Shown piece after piece: positions 36,418 to 46,077 of a stretch of DNA of 64,000 nucleotides. The position numbers were made by a program, and so were the translations under genes. The notes under the pieces are model-generated. The model did no database searches and was not told the origin of the DNA. It saw only the letters and a program-made list of their open reading frames with translations. Position 1 is the stretch's first letter; each line of letters starts with the position of its first letter. Source of the DNA: Helicobacter japonicus. Lineage in GTDB: Bacteria; Campylobacterota; Campylobacteria; Campylobacterales; Helicobacteraceae. The stretch lies in the NCBI RefSeq assembly GCF_000762845.2, contig NZ_JRMQ02000004.1:62001-126000 (forward strand), in the 5' to 3' direction.

Positions 36418-37716
36418 TTACTTATTCTCTTTTTGTAGAGATTGCGCAGATTCTATAAGAAGCGATTTTGGCACAAGAGCAGTCCTAATATATTTACGCC
36501 CATAAGTATAGGCAATATGCACGAAATCCTCACTCTCTGCTACGCTAGGATAGGATACCTCATCGTTAAGAAGCATATCAACACGCATAATGGGAGAAAA
36601 ATGCACCTCTTGCTCATCAAGACTTTGTGTTAAAAGTTTATAAATCCACAATTCTTCTCGTCTATTGCCCTGCTCCCTGCCTTGATTATGAAGTAAAAAA
36701 ATAGAATTTAGCACATTAAAAAGCACCGAAGAGGAATCATAATTCTTAAGATTGCTTGGTTTTGAATCTGCACATATTGTGCTACATTCACTTACAAAAA
36801 GCGTATTTTCATAGGCTTTATGATTGCGATAAATTCCTAACACTGAATGCTTATCCAAAGGCACAAAACTTGGCTGAAGTTGAGATTTAAGCTGTGTAGG
36901 ACGTAAAATGGAAGTAAGGCTAAGTGATGAATTAAAATCAAGCAAAAGCGGATATTTATGCGCAAGTTCGTGATAAATTGGCAAAATAAATCCACCATCA
37001 TCTTTAAGCAGGGCAGGAGTGCGCACAAGATGAGAAAAATTAAGCAAAGGGCTCAAATGCAATTCTTTGATATAATGCAAAGATTGAAGATTACGCTCTT
37101 GATTGTCTTGTTTGTATGAATCTGTGCTATCTTTTTGGTAAGTAGATTCTAACAAAAGCCAATAGATTTTACTTGTAGCCCAACCACCCATACTTACGCC
37201 TACTACAAACAAATGCACTCTGCCCTGCATATCTACAAAAGTAATAGGATTCCCTAACTTTTTAATAAACTTGCCACTTAAACTTGAAAGCATTGGTGCA
37301 TCTAAAAGAAGCGTTGGCTCACTCCAATGCCCGATTTTATTAGAATCTACGCTTTGAATCTGCCTTTCATTCTTAAAATCTCTCTCAAAAGTAAAAAAGC
37401 TTTGATAAATCCCTACATCTCTTGCACCCTCTCTGCTTCCTGCAAAATAAAGCAGCATAAAATCCTTATCACTCACATTTGAGACATTAACAATCGCGCT
37501 TGCGTGTGCTTGAGCTTGAGAATTAGGGACATCAAAATAGATGATAGATTCTAAATTGAACGAGGGGAACGGGCGGTAGCTGTTCTTTGGAAACACCAAA
37601 GTCTGCTTTGAAAGATCAAGATAGGTAGAGGGTGTCTCATCAGTCTTAAGACACCACCAAACACTTAAACAAAGTATAACGATAAAAATACTTGTCTCAA
37701 TAGCATTTTTTAGCAA
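36418..37716 (-). CDS. Sialidase-like BNR-repeat protein, membrane-anchored
   Basis: A 432-residue protein with an N-terminal membrane anchor or signal (IFIVILCLSVWWCL) and a predicted six-bladed propeller of the BNR_2 (neuraminidase-like) type. Family-like stretches include MLLYFAGSREGARDVGIYQ, GHWSEPTLLLD, GNPITFVDMQGRVHLFVVGVSMGGWATSK (in parts), the inner FILPIYHE and the final SYPSVAESEDFVHIAYTYGRKYIR. Known members are predicted exo-sialidases, but catalytic Asp-box residues are poorly conserved here, so substrate and activity are open. It is 10 bp from the small membrane protein and 7 bp from the aminotransferase. Confidence 0.7.
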   Translation of the reverse strand: MLKNAIETSIFIVILCLSVWWCLKTDETPSTYLDLSKQTLVFPKNSYRPFPSFNLESIIYFDVPNSQAQAHASAIVNVSNVSDKDFMLLYFAGSREGARDVGIYQSFFTFERDFKNERQIQSVDSNKIGHWSEPTLLLDAPMLSSLSGKFIKKLGNPITFVDMQGRVHLFVVGVSMGGWATSKIYWLLLESTYQKDSTDSYKQDNQERNLQSLHYIKELHLSPLLNFSHLVRTPALLKDDGGFILPIYHELAHKYPLLLDFNSSLSLTSILRPTQLKSQLQPSFVPLDKHSVLGIYRNHKAYENTLFVSECSTICADSKPSNLKNYDSSSVLFNVLNSIFLLHNQGREQGNRREELWIYKLLTQSLDEQEVHFSPIMRVDMLLNDEVSYPSVAESEDFVHIAYTYGRKYIRTALVPKSLLIESAQSLQKENK

Positions 37717-37723
37717 ATTTATT

Positions 37724-38911
37724 CTACTTCAAAAGTGTTTTAACAAATTGTGAAATGCGTCCAATACCTTCTTTAAGCTGCTCCAATGAGCACGCAAAAG
37801 AAAGGCGCACAAAGCCCTCCATACCAAAAGCTACTCCAGGGACAAGAGCCACACCCTGCTCCTTAAGCAATGCTTGGCAAAATGCCATAGAATCTGCACC
37901 ATATTGAGGCAATGCGGAAATATTAACAAACAAATAAAATGCACCTTGAGGTTTATTTACACTAAGATTCTGTATATTATTAATCGCATCACAAGCAAAA
38001 TTCATACGCTCTTCAAATGCCTTTCGCATTTCTTCTATATCATTATCCGCTTCACCTTTTAGTGGCAAAATAGAAGCCTTTTGTGTAATAGAATTAATAT
38101 TGGAAGTGCATTGACTTTGAAGGTTATTCATTAGTTTAACAAGTTTTTTGTCTTTGCAGGCAAGATAACCTATGCGCCACCCTGTCATTGCCACAGATTT
38201 ACTCAAACCATTGATTGTGATTGTTCGCTGCATCATATCATCATTTATAGCCGCTACAGATACAAATTTCACACCATAGACAAGTTTTTCATACATTTCA
38301 TCACTTATAACCCAAATATCTGTGTCTTTCAGCACTTCAGCTAGTCCCTCTAGCTCTTCTTTTGTATAAACCATACCTGTAGGGTTAGATGGAGTATTAA
38401 GCACAAATATCTTTGTTTTAGAGGTAATAGCCTTACTTAATTGTTTGGGCGTAATTTTAAAATCATTTGATTGTGTTGTCTGCACGATAATAGATTTCCC
38501 ACCACTAAAAGTTACAAGTTCCGGATAAGTAACCCAATAAGGAGAAGGAATAATCACCTCATCATCTGAATCTACCAATGCTTGAAAAGCATTAAAAAGT
38601 GAGTGCTTTGCACCATTACTTACAAGTATCTCACTGCTTTCATAAGAAAGATTATTTTCACGCAAAAGCTTACCCTTAATTGCATCAAGCAAGTCTGGAA
38701 TCCCTGCTACTGCAGTGTATTTAGTAAAACCACTCTTTAAAGCCCTAATTGCTTCATCTTTGATAATTTCAGGTGTATCAAAATCAGGCTCACCAGCTGA
38801 AAAACTAAGAATATCTTGTCCTGCCGCCTTTAATTCCCGTGCAAGAGAACTAATAGCAATTGTTGTGGATTCTTGTAAGAGTTCTACACGTTTTGCATAA
38901 GTCTTTTTCAT
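37724..38911 (-). CDS. aspC: Aspartate aminotransferase (class I PLP)
   Basis: A 395-residue fold-type I aminotransferase. ILSFSAGEPDFDTPEIIKDEA (start in parts) is the family's opening, LNTPSNPTGMVY binds PLP, and the Schiff-base lysine is in NGLSKSVAMTGWRIGYLA. The C-terminal Arg for the alpha-carboxylate is in FVRLSFA. It resembles the AspB/AspC type Ib enzymes used for aspartate or prephenate transamination. ATG at 38911. Confidence 0.88.
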   Translation of the reverse strand: MKKTYAKRVELLQESTTIAISSLARELKAAGQDILSFSAGEPDFDTPEIIKDEAIRALKSGFTKYTAVAGIPDLLDAIKGKLLRENNLSYESSEILVSNGAKHSLFNAFQALVDSDDEVIIPSPYWVTYPELVTFSGGKSIIVQTTQSNDFKITPKQLSKAITSKTKIFVLNTPSNPTGMVYTKEELEGLAEVLKDTDIWVISDEMYEKLVYGVKFVSVAAINDDMMQRTITINGLSKSVAMTGWRIGYLACKDKKLVKLMNNLQSQCTSNINSITQKASILPLKGEADNDIEEMRKAFEERMNFACDAINNIQNLSVNKPQGAFYLFVNISALPQYGADSMAFCQALLKEQGVALVPGVAFGMEGFVRLSFACSLEQLKEGIGRISQFVKTLLK

Positions 38912-38930
38912 TTTTTCTCCTTATTTTGGG

Positions 38931-39458
38931 TTATTCTTTAATATCTGCAAGTTTAAGTGTAAATTCTATCTCACCTTTACTTAAACGCATTTCTTTCGCA
39001 ATCGCATCAATGCTCCAACCATCACGGAACATACCGATGATGCGTTTTTCATCAATATTTGTATTTGAGCTTGGAAAATAGCCAAACTCACGGATTTTTT
39101 CCTCTATACTTACAATTTTCTCCTCTATATAATCTCGCTCTTTATTGACTTGAGCTTCAAGAATCTCTATCTGACGATATACTTTAACGAGTGCATTATT
39201 CACTGCATCAATGCTTTCTGTCTTGATTTTATTATGAAGTGCTGTCGTGCTTAATTGGTTTTCAAGCTCACTATCTTTAATCCATTTGTGAATCTTAAAA
39301 ATCTCATTATTAATATCCTCCATACCCTTTTCAAAACGTCTTATGCGCTTATTTATCTCAAAATTGCGGGTATAATTAAAAAATGCAACAAGACATACAA
39401 TACCAATAGATATGAGTCCTAGAATCATACTTAAACTACTCATTGAAACCCCAAACAT
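38931..39458 (-). CDS. Conserved membrane-anchored coiled-coil protein (epsilonproteobacterial)
   Basis: A 175-residue protein. One N-terminal membrane helix (MILGLISIGIVCLVAFF), a long coiled coil (about 35-130; FEKGMEDINNEIFKIHKWI, EAQVNKERDYIEEKIVSIEEKI) and a C-terminal helix-turn-helix-like end (RDGWSIDAIAKEMRLSKGEIEFTL, in parts). This layout is seen in unnamed Helicobacter/Campylobacter proteins (DUF6115-like). It starts 3 bp after the upstream stop. Function unknown. Confidence 0.7.
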   Translation of the reverse strand: MFGVSMSSLSMILGLISIGIVCLVAFFNYTRNFEINKRIRRFEKGMEDINNEIFKIHKWIKDSELENQLSTTALHNKIKTESIDAVNNALVKVYRQIEILEAQVNKERDYIEEKIVSIEEKIREFGYFPSSNTNIDEKRIIGMFRDGWSIDAIAKEMRLSKGEIEFTLKLADIKE

Positions 39459-39461
39459 CTC

Positions 39462-40028
39462 CTACTCCTCTATTTTATGTAAATTTTTAGCATTGACAAT
39501 TGCTAAACGTTCCATTTGAACTACAAAATTATCAAAATCCCCCACATCATTATGGTGCATACGTTCAAATTTGACGATTCTTTGATGGATTGCTGAAGCA
39601 AAAATACTAACATAACGTTCTGGAAAAATAGGTAAGAAAATGCGTAAATAATATTCTTCCCCTACTTCAAAGACATTCGAAGGCATACACAGCACACTAT
39701 GCCCTACAAAATCTGCTATACTTTCAGATTCTAAAGGAATGTATTGTGTTGTTTTATTACGCAACATTTGCTCAATAGTCTCTACTTTACGATAAAGCTC
39801 CACAAGTAGCTCTAATAGCACCTCGTCAGTTTCTTCCATGCGATTTCTTGATTTATTTTTATTAAGCCATTGCGTAATAGATCCATAACGATGATGCGAT
39901 AGAGCAACAAATTCCTTGTTAAAAGCCGCTTGATTATTCTCATTGAGTTTTGAAAATGCTACCTCAAGCTCACAAGGAACAATACGCGTATAAATACCAC
40001 ACTGCTCAAGTATGCCTTTAATCTCCAT
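39462..40028 (-). CDS. Conserved hypothetical protein (possible PilZ-like fold)
   Basis: A 188-residue cytoplasmic protein starting MEIKGILEQCG. There is a helical first half (LLVELYRKVETIEQML) and a strand-rich second half (LCMPSNVFEVGEEYYLRIFLP, in parts; QRIVKFERMHH; FDNFVVQMERL) compatible with a degenerate PilZ-like barrel. No c-di-GMP-binding RxxxR signature is evident. It overlaps the prenyltransferase gene by 11 bp and precedes the coiled-coil gene by 3 bp. Function unknown. Confidence 0.65.
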   Translation of the reverse strand: MEIKGILEQCGIYTRIVPCELEVAFSKLNENNQAAFNKEFVALSHHRYGSITQWLNKNKSRNRMEETDEVLLELLVELYRKVETIEQMLRNKTTQYIPLESESIADFVGHSVLCMPSNVFEVGEEYYLRIFLPIFPERYVSIFASAIHQRIVKFERMHHNDVGDFDNFVVQMERLAIVNAKNLHKIEE

Positions 40029-40917
40029 ACATAACCCCTATTGAATCTACTAAAATACAAATAAAAAATATCATACCCAAATAACCATTAGTAACAAAGA
40101 AAGCTTTAGGTATATTTTTTAAATGCGCGCCTACTAAATATTGTTCATAACATAACATACAAGCAGCTAATGCAACACCTATTTGTGCAGCAAATCCCAA
40201 ATGTGCTTCATATACAAAACCCACCCAAAATCCTACTGCAAGCAAGTGGCATAATCGAGAAATCCATAATGTAGCGTTTATCCCAAAATATGCAGGAATA
40301 GAATGCAGATGATTATCCTTGTCAAACTCTATATCTTGAATGGAATACAATAAATCAAATCCTGCTACCCAAAATAACACTCCTACAGACAAAAATACAC
40401 TCCACAAAGTAATCTCGCCCATAACAGCAATAACTCCAGCAATAGGAGCTAATCCTAAACATACACCAAGCACCCAATGCGCCATAGCACTAAAACGTTT
40501 TGTATAGGAATAAAATGCTAAAATTATCAAAAATGGCACGCAAAGATAAAACGCAAGTGTGTTAATAAAATAAGAAACACACACAAAAATAAGGGCATTA
40601 AATACATTAAACACAATAAGCGCAGCTAGACTAATGCGCCCATCGACACTTGGGCGTTTATTTGTGCGTAAATTTCGGGCATCAATATCTCTATCCTTAA
40701 GACGATTAAAGCCCATAGCAAAATTTCTCGCACTTATAAGTGCCAACACACAAAGAATAAAGGTCTCCCACCCACACCACGGAATCTCATATTTTTGCAT
40801 ACTTGCTACAACTATTGCAATAAGAATAAAGCTACTTGAAAAAATTGTATGCTCAAAAGCGACAAGGTCGCTAAAATTTCTTATCTGCCTACGCAATGAT
40901 CGAAACATAACCATCAA
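40018..40917 (-). CDS. mqnP: UbiA-family prenyltransferase, probably MqnP of the futalosine menaquinone pathway
   Basis: A 299-residue membrane protein with about eight helices. The first Asp-rich motif is NRLKDRDIDARN (about 70-81), preceded by AMGF, and the second is DLLYSIQDIEFDKDNHLHS (about 187-205). It belongs to the UbiA superfamily. Helicobacter makes menaquinone by the futalosine route, so MqnP is more likely than ubiquinone UbiA; this is inference, since no other mqn gene lies here. It heads a minus-strand run down to the mnmC-like gene. Confidence 0.75.
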   Translation of the reverse strand: MMVMFRSLRRQIRNFSDLVAFEHTIFSSSFILIAIVVASMQKYEIPWCGWETFILCVLALISARNFAMGFNRLKDRDIDARNLRTNKRPSVDGRISLAALIVFNVFNALIFVCVSYFINTLAFYLCVPFLIILAFYSYTKRFSAMAHWVLGVCLGLAPIAGVIAVMGEITLWSVFLSVGVLFWVAGFDLLYSIQDIEFDKDNHLHSIPAYFGINATLWISRLCHLLAVGFWVGFVYEAHLGFAAQIGVALAACMLCYEQYLVGAHLKNIPKAFFVTNGYLGMIFFICILVDSIGVMYGD

Positions 40918-41173
40918 TTTATCCCATTCCTTTTTTGTTTTAAAATTTTATTAAATCTTTCCTTATTTTTGATTCTTTTAATAAGGCAAATTTAAGGTAA
41001 AAAAGTAAGATTTTAGACTACCTTACCAAAAAATAAGCTAAAATTCTTGCAAAATAAGGCAAAATCGTTTAATATATTGCGATTCTAAAAATGGATTTAA
41101 GTTTCTCTACAAAAAATATTATAGATTCTTAAAAAGGGAATTTTTTAATAAAGGTCTTAAAGGATAAAGCCAA
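40918..41173. other. AT-rich 256-bp divergent intergenic region
   Basis: Lies between the mqnP-like gene and cvpA. It contains the decamer ATAAGGCAAA twice (40981-40990, 41054-41063), the pair TAAGGTA (40993-40999) and TACCTTA (41019-41025), and TATTAT (41117-41122), a possible -10 for the cvpA-lysS unit. No ORF or RNA gene is recognised. Confidence 0.5.
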
Positions 41174-41755
41174 ATGGATAAATTGAGCTATATAGATATA
41201 GGGATATTGATACTACTTATTTTACTTTCACTTAAAGGCATTTGGCAAGGTATTATTCGAGGTTTAGCAAGTTTTTTAGGAATATTACTTGGGATTTTTT
41301 TTGCTTCAAGATACTACAATGAGGTTGGAAATTGGTTTGCACAAAGTATTTATGATTTCAATTCATCTGACCTTAATGCACTTGTAGGCTTTCTTATTGC
41401 AATTACACTTATTTGGGCAAGTTTTTTACTTGTTGGTGAGATTATCTCGCGTGTAGTCAAATTTTCACCTCTTGCTGTGCTTGATGGAGCACTAGGGTTA
41501 ATATTTGGATTCTGTAAGGCATTCTTACTTATCTCTATTATTGTATTTGGTATTTCACAAATTGGATGGCTTAAAAGTTTTTCACAAAATATTGAGCAAA
41601 ATAGCTTAATTTTTCCGATGATGAAAAATCTTGCTGTGCATATTATGAATTTTAAACAAGTGCAAGAAATTGCAAACAGCGTAGAGAATCTTTATGATGA
41701 CGGTGCTAAAGAAATTCAAAAACAACTTACTCCTCCAGAAAAAAATGACCAATAA
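41174..41755 (+). CDS. CvpA family membrane protein
   Basis: A 193-residue protein with four predicted membrane helices (IGILILLILLSLKGI; SFLGILLGIFFASRYY; ALVGFLIAITLIWASFLLVG; LIFGFCKAFLLISIIVFG) and a charged C-terminal tail. This is the CvpA/colicin V production-type family, linked to envelope function in other bacteria, though its exact job is unclear. It is 11 bp ahead of lysS. AAGGA precedes the ATG. Confidence 0.85.
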   Translation: MDKLSYIDIGILILLILLSLKGIWQGIIRGLASFLGILLGIFFASRYYNEVGNWFAQSIYDFNSSDLNALVGFLIAITLIWASFLLVGEIISRVVKFSPLAVLDGALGLIFGFCKAFLLISIIVFGISQIGWLKSFSQNIEQNSLIFPMMKNLAVHIMNFKQVQEIANSVENLYDDGAKEIQKQLTPPEKNDQ

Positions 41756-41766
41756 GGTAAAATCCT

Positions 41767-43338
41767 ATGTTTTCAAACTTTTATGTTCAACAACGTATCA
41801 AAAAAATGGAGCTTATGCGGGAAGAGGGGCTTAATCCCTACTCAAATAAAACTACACGCACTATTACTAATTGCGATTTTTTAAGCAAGTATCATCATCT
41901 TAAAACAGAATCTGTAAATTGTGCGACAGATTCCACACAAGAAACACCTGCCCAAAACAAAGAAATGGAATCTATTGTAGGACGTGTGCGTTTTATCCGT
42001 CTAATGGGAAAAGCTTGTTTCATTAAAATTCAAGATGAAAGTGGTATCCTCCAAGCATATGTGTCAAAAAATGATATTGGAGAAGATTTTTCCCTTATCA
42101 AAAAAATACTTGAAGTTGGAGATATTATCAATGTCAAAGGTTATGCCTTTGTAACAAAAACAGGAGAATTAAGTATCCACGCACTTGAGTTTCAAATTCT
42201 CACCAAAAGCATTGTGCCACTACCCGAGAAATTCCACGGATTAAGCGATATTGAGCTACGTTATCGCCAACGTTATGTAGATTTAATTGTAAATGAGCAA
42301 GTAAAAGAAACTTTTAAACTTCGTAGTCAAATTGTTTCGTGCATACGGCAATTTTTTGAACAAAAAGGATTCTTAGAAGTAGAAACACCTATGCTTCACC
42401 CAATCCCTGGTGGTGCAAATGCTCGTCCTTTTATCACTCATCATAATGCACTCGATGTAGAGAGATATTTGCGTATTGCTCCAGAACTTTACCTTAAACG
42501 TCTTATTGTGGGAGGATTTGAAGCTGTTTTTGAACTTAATCGTAATTTTCGCAATGAGGGCATAGACCACTCACATAATCCAGAATTTAGTATGATTGAA
42601 TTTTATTGGGCTTACAAAACTTATGAAGATCTTATCACTCTCACACAGGAACTTTTTACTTTTCTGCTTAATAAGCTAAATCTACCACATATTTTAAAAC
42701 ACAACGATCAAGATATTGACTTCTCACAATGGTGCATTATAAGTTACCAAGACGCATTAATTCAAATTGGTGGTTTAGAAAAAAATATAATTGAGGACAA
42801 AAACAAACTCTTTACTTTTCTTAAAGATAAACATCTTAAAATAGATGAAACAATGTCCTATGGCAAGCTTTTAGGTGAGGCATTTGATGAATTTGTTGAG
42901 CATAAACTCATCAATCCGACTTTTATTACGCAATATCCTATTGAAATTAGCCCTTTGGCTAGACGCAACGATGAGAATCCTAACATTGCTGATAGATTTG
43001 AGCTCTTTATTGGTGGAAAAGAGATTGCAAATGGTTTTAGCGAACTTAACGATCCCATCGACCAACTTGAACGATTTAAAGAGCAAGTTAAAGCAAAAGA
43101 TGCAGGTGATGAAGAAGCACAATATATGGACGAAGACTATGTATGGGCACTTGCCCACGGTATGCCCCCTACAGCAGGTGAAGGTATAGGTATTGATAGG
43201 TTAGTTATGCTCTTAACTCATACAAAAACGATTAAAGATATAATTTTCTTTCCTGCATTAAAGCCAACTAAAACAAATTTTGATATAATACTTTCTAAAG
43301 ATACATTATCTAATGCTCAAACAAGCAAGGAGAACTAA
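41767..43338 (+). CDS. lysS: Lysyl-tRNA synthetase, class II
   Basis: A 523-residue enzyme that charges tRNA-Lys. N-terminal OB-fold anticodon domain ([23 protein letters not shown], in parts). Class II motif 1 near [15 protein letters not shown], motif 2 [20 protein letters not shown], motif 3 [20 protein letters not shown]. Overlaps glyA by one base (TAATG), so the two are coupled. Confidence 0.97.
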   Translation: MFSNFYVQQRIKKMELMREEGLNPYSNKTTRTITNCDFLSKYHHLKTESVNCATDSTQETPAQNKEMESIVGRVRFIRLMGKACFIKIQDESGILQAYVSKNDIGEDFSLIKKILEVGDIINVKGYAFVTKTGELSIHALEFQILTKSIVPLPEKFHGLSDIELRYRQRYVDLIVNEQVKETFKLRSQIVSCIRQFFEQKGFLEVETPMLHPIPGGANARPFITHHNALDVERYLRIAPELYLKRLIVGGFEAVFELNRNFRNEGIDHSHNPEFSMIEFYWAYKTYEDLITLTQELFTFLLNKLNLPHILKHNDQDIDFSQWCIISYQDALIQIGGLEKNIIEDKNKLFTFLKDKHLKIDETMSYGKLLGEAFDEFVEHKLINPTFITQYPIEISPLARRNDENPNIADRFELFIGGKEIANGFSELNDPIDQLERFKEQVKAKDAGDEEAQYMDEDYVWALAHGMPPTAGEGIGIDRLVMLLTHTKTIKDIIFFPALKPTKTNFDIILSKDTLSNAQTSKEN

Positions 43339-44588
43339 TGAATTACTCAATGAAAGAACAAGATATTGAGATATTTCAACTCATAGAAAAAGAACTTGAG
43401 CGGCAAAATGACCATCTTGAAATGATTGCAAGTGAAAACTTTACATTTCCTAGTGTTATGGAAGCTATGGGAAGCATTTTAACAAACAAATATGCTGAAG
43501 GTTATCCTTATAAAAGATATTATGGAGGCTGTGAGTTTGTTGATCAAATTGAAGAAATTGCAATCGAAAGAGCAAAAAAACTCTTTGGTGCATCTTTTGC
43601 CAATGTGCAGCCACATTCAGGCTCACAAGCCAATGCTGCTGTTTATGCAGCACTTCTTAAACCTTATGACAAAATTTTAGGTATGGATTTAAGCCACGGT
43701 GGACATCTCACACACGGGGCTAAAGTTAGCACTTCTGGGCAATTATACCAAAGTTTTTTCTACGGGGTAGAACTCAATGGTTACATTGATTATGATAAAC
43801 TTGCCTTACAAGCACAAGTTGTGAAACCTAATATCTTAGTATGTGGTTTTTCAGCCTATACAAGAGAACTTGATTTTAAGAGATTACGTGAAATTGCAGA
43901 TTCTGTAGGGGCATATCTTATGGGAGATATTGCTCACGTAGCTGGACTTGTTGTCGCAGAAGAATATCCAAATCCTTTTCCACATTGTCATATTGTTACA
44001 ACCACAACACATAAAACACTCCGCGGACCTCGAGGTGGTATAATTCTTACTAATGATGAAGAACTATATACCAAAATCAACAAAGCGGTTTTTCCGGGCA
44101 TTCAAGGCGGACCACTTATGCACGTTATTGCAGGAAAAGCGATAGGATTCAAAGAGAATCTCAAACCAGAATGGAAATTATATGCTAAACAAATAAAAGC
44201 AAATATTCAAGCTCTTGCAAAAGTGCTTACAAAGCGAAATTATGACCTTGTAAGTGGTGGAAGCGATAATCACCTTGTGCTTATGAGTTTCTTAAATAAT
44301 AACTTTAGTGGTAAAGATGCAGATTTAGCTTTGGGCAATGCAGGAATTACAGTGAATAAAAATACAGTGCCAGGTGAAACTCGTTCGCCTTTTGTTACAA
44401 GCGGTATTAGAATTGGTTCGCCAGCCTTAACTGCACGTGGTATGAAAGAAAAGGAATTTGAATGGATTGCAGAGAGAATTGCGGATATACTTGATGATAT
44501 TCAAAATATCGACTTGCAAGCTAAAATTAAAGCCCAAATCAAAAATTTTTCTCAAGATTTCAAGATTTACGATAGAGCAATTTTCTAG
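43338..44588 (+). CDS. glyA: Serine hydroxymethyltransferase
   Basis: A 416-residue PLP enzyme interconverting serine and glycine with tetrahydrofolate. It has the start [37 protein letters not shown], and the PLP lysine in [15 protein letters not shown]. Length is normal. It overlaps the lysS stop. The DUF1882 gene starts 14 bp later. Confidence 0.97.
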   Translation: MNYSMKEQDIEIFQLIEKELERQNDHLEMIASENFTFPSVMEAMGSILTNKYAEGYPYKRYYGGCEFVDQIEEIAIERAKKLFGASFANVQPHSGSQANAAVYAALLKPYDKILGMDLSHGGHLTHGAKVSTSGQLYQSFFYGVELNGYIDYDKLALQAQVVKPNILVCGFSAYTRELDFKRLREIADSVGAYLMGDIAHVAGLVVAEEYPNPFPHCHIVTTTTHKTLRGPRGGIILTNDEELYTKINKAVFPGIQGGPLMHVIAGKAIGFKENLKPEWKLYAKQIKANIQALAKVLTKRNYDLVSGGSDNHLVLMSFLNNNFSGKDADLALGNAGITVNKNTVPGETRSPFVTSGIRIGSPALTARGMKEKEFEWIAERIADILDDIQNIDLQAKIKAQIKNFSQDFKIYDRAIF

Positions 44589-44602
44589 GGGGAGGAACAA
44601 TC

Positions 44603-45148
44603 GTGACAGAAATGGATTTGAAGCTAATCAAAATGGATACATCACATTATTATAAACGCGTCAATGGATTGGGGACAAAAATCAATCATATGGGAAGGAT
44701 TCTTTATGATAAATATGAAAAAGTAGATGCTATGCTTACTTCTATGCTTATTGGCAAACACTTTCGCAAAGAAATTGTGATTGCACACTCACTTTTACTT
44801 GCCAAAGGAGCAAAAGTAGAAAATATCGTATTTGACTATAATGGGCGCAACCCAGAGAGATTTTATCATCGTGCGCAACTCCTTTTGCGTGAAGAGGGTT
44901 TTTTGAACTTTACAGCATTTTGCTCTAAAACACCTGGTCATCTCCATCTTTACATACATAAAGGACATACTGAAATCAACGAAGGCAAACGTTTAGCCAA
45001 AACTCTTTCCCTGAAACTAGCACAGCATTGCCCTAAAGAATGGAAAGTGTTTCCAAGTGATGAAATGCCACCAAACTTTAACATCTTAGCTTTACCTTAT
45101 GATGTTTATGCAAAAGAACGTGGTGCAGCTTGGGCAAGACATATGTAA
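44603..45148 (+). CDS. DUF1882 domain protein
   Basis: A 181-residue protein of an epsilonproteobacterial family (DUF1882), recognised by its order in the lysS-glyA neighbourhood and the stretch [26 protein letters not shown] (in parts). A GTG start at 44603 is chosen, since GGAGG (44591-44595) is 7 nt upstream; the next ATG at 44612 is too far. The C-terminal part ([24 protein letters not shown] in parts) is conserved-looking. Function unknown. Confidence 0.8.
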   Translation: MTEMDLKLIKMDTSHYYKRVNGLGTKINHMGRILYDKYEKVDAMLTSMLIGKHFRKEIVIAHSLLLAKGAKVENIVFDYNGRNPERFYHRAQLLLREEGFLNFTAFCSKTPGHLHLYIHKGHTEINEGKRLAKTLSLKLAQHCPKEWKVFPSDEMPPNFNILALPYDVYAKERGAAWARHM

Positions 45149-45177
45149 TTATAACTTATCTTTAATAAGGAGTAAAA

Positions 45178-46068
45178 ATGGAAACAAAACGAGAGTTAAA
45201 TGATATTTTAATTAATGATGATGATTTACAAAAGCAAAACAGAACCAAAAAACTTATGATGATGATTGCAATGGCATTAGTTTTTTTATCTATTTTAATT
45301 GCAGTCATTTTTATTATCACACGTGGTGAAGAGGAGCTTGGTGAGCGTGAAGTAGCAGCAAATAATGGTTTAACACCCATCGAAAGTCCAAATGAGTTTG
45401 TAAATGTTCCACTTAATGATAATGCAAATGAAGAGGCTGACCCTTTTCAGCAGATTCTTGACGATATTCGTAAGCGTGAGCAACAAAATAATACAAATAC
45501 TCAAGTAGCACAAACAACTACGCCGCCACCTGTAATGCCACCTGTGCAAAATCCACCAGCCACCTCTAAACCAGCTCAACCTACACAACCAACCGCAGAT
45601 AGTAAAAAACCTGCTACACAGCCCGTGCTTCCAGCTAAACCTAGCACACCTGTTACACAACCAGCCAAATCTACTACGCCAGTAAAGCAGAATCCAACAA
45701 AACCAGCAGAAAATACTCCACCAGTTAAAACAACATCTGCAAATAAACCTACTGCGCCAGCAACAGCCACAAATAATATTGCAAATATGTTTGAAGATGT
45801 TAGCACTCCTCGTATGGATACTTCAAAAAATGGAAATATTGCAGAAAAAGGATTCTATTTGCAAGTTGGTTCTTTTACAAATAAGCCAAATGAGGAATTT
45901 TTAAAGAAGATCAGCAATTATAGCTATCGCGTATATGAGGGCACATCTAATGGACAACCCACTACAAAGTATCTCATTGGTCCTTATTCTTCACGCACTG
46001 AAGCAAGTAGAGACTTACCAAATTTCAAAACCCTAGTCGCTGACCCTGTGCATTTTGAGGTAAAATAA
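45178..46068 (+). CDS. SPOR domain cell-envelope protein
   Basis: A 296-residue bitopic protein. There is a cytoplasmic N-terminus of about 25 residues, one membrane helix (LMMMIAMALVFLSILIAVIFI, in parts), an acidic stretch, then a long Pro/Thr/Gln/Lys linker (about 115-195), and a C-terminal SPOR domain (FYLQVGSFTNKPNEEFLKKI... ending LPNFKTLVADPVHFEVK, in parts). SPOR domains bind denuded peptidoglycan at division sites. AAGGAG precedes the ATG. The next gene starts 9 bp later. Confidence 0.88.
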   Translation: METKRELNDILINDDDLQKQNRTKKLMMMIAMALVFLSILIAVIFIITRGEEELGEREVAANNGLTPIESPNEFVNVPLNDNANEEADPFQQILDDIRKREQQNNTNTQVAQTTTPPPVMPPVQNPPATSKPAQPTQPTADSKKPATQPVLPAKPSTPVTQPAKSTTPVKQNPTKPAENTPPVKTTSANKPTAPATATNNIANMFEDVSTPRMDTSKNGNIAEKGFYLQVGSFTNKPNEEFLKKISNYSYRVYEGTSNGQPTTKYLIGPYSSRTEASRDLPNFKTLVADPVHFEVK

Positions 46069-46077
46069 CATCTTGTT

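Noticed and set aside
40981-41063. ATAAGGCAAA direct repeats and TAAGGTA/TACCTTA inverted pair upstream of cvpA
   Set aside because: Short matches in very AT-rich DNA; expected often by chance and not tied to a clear promoter.
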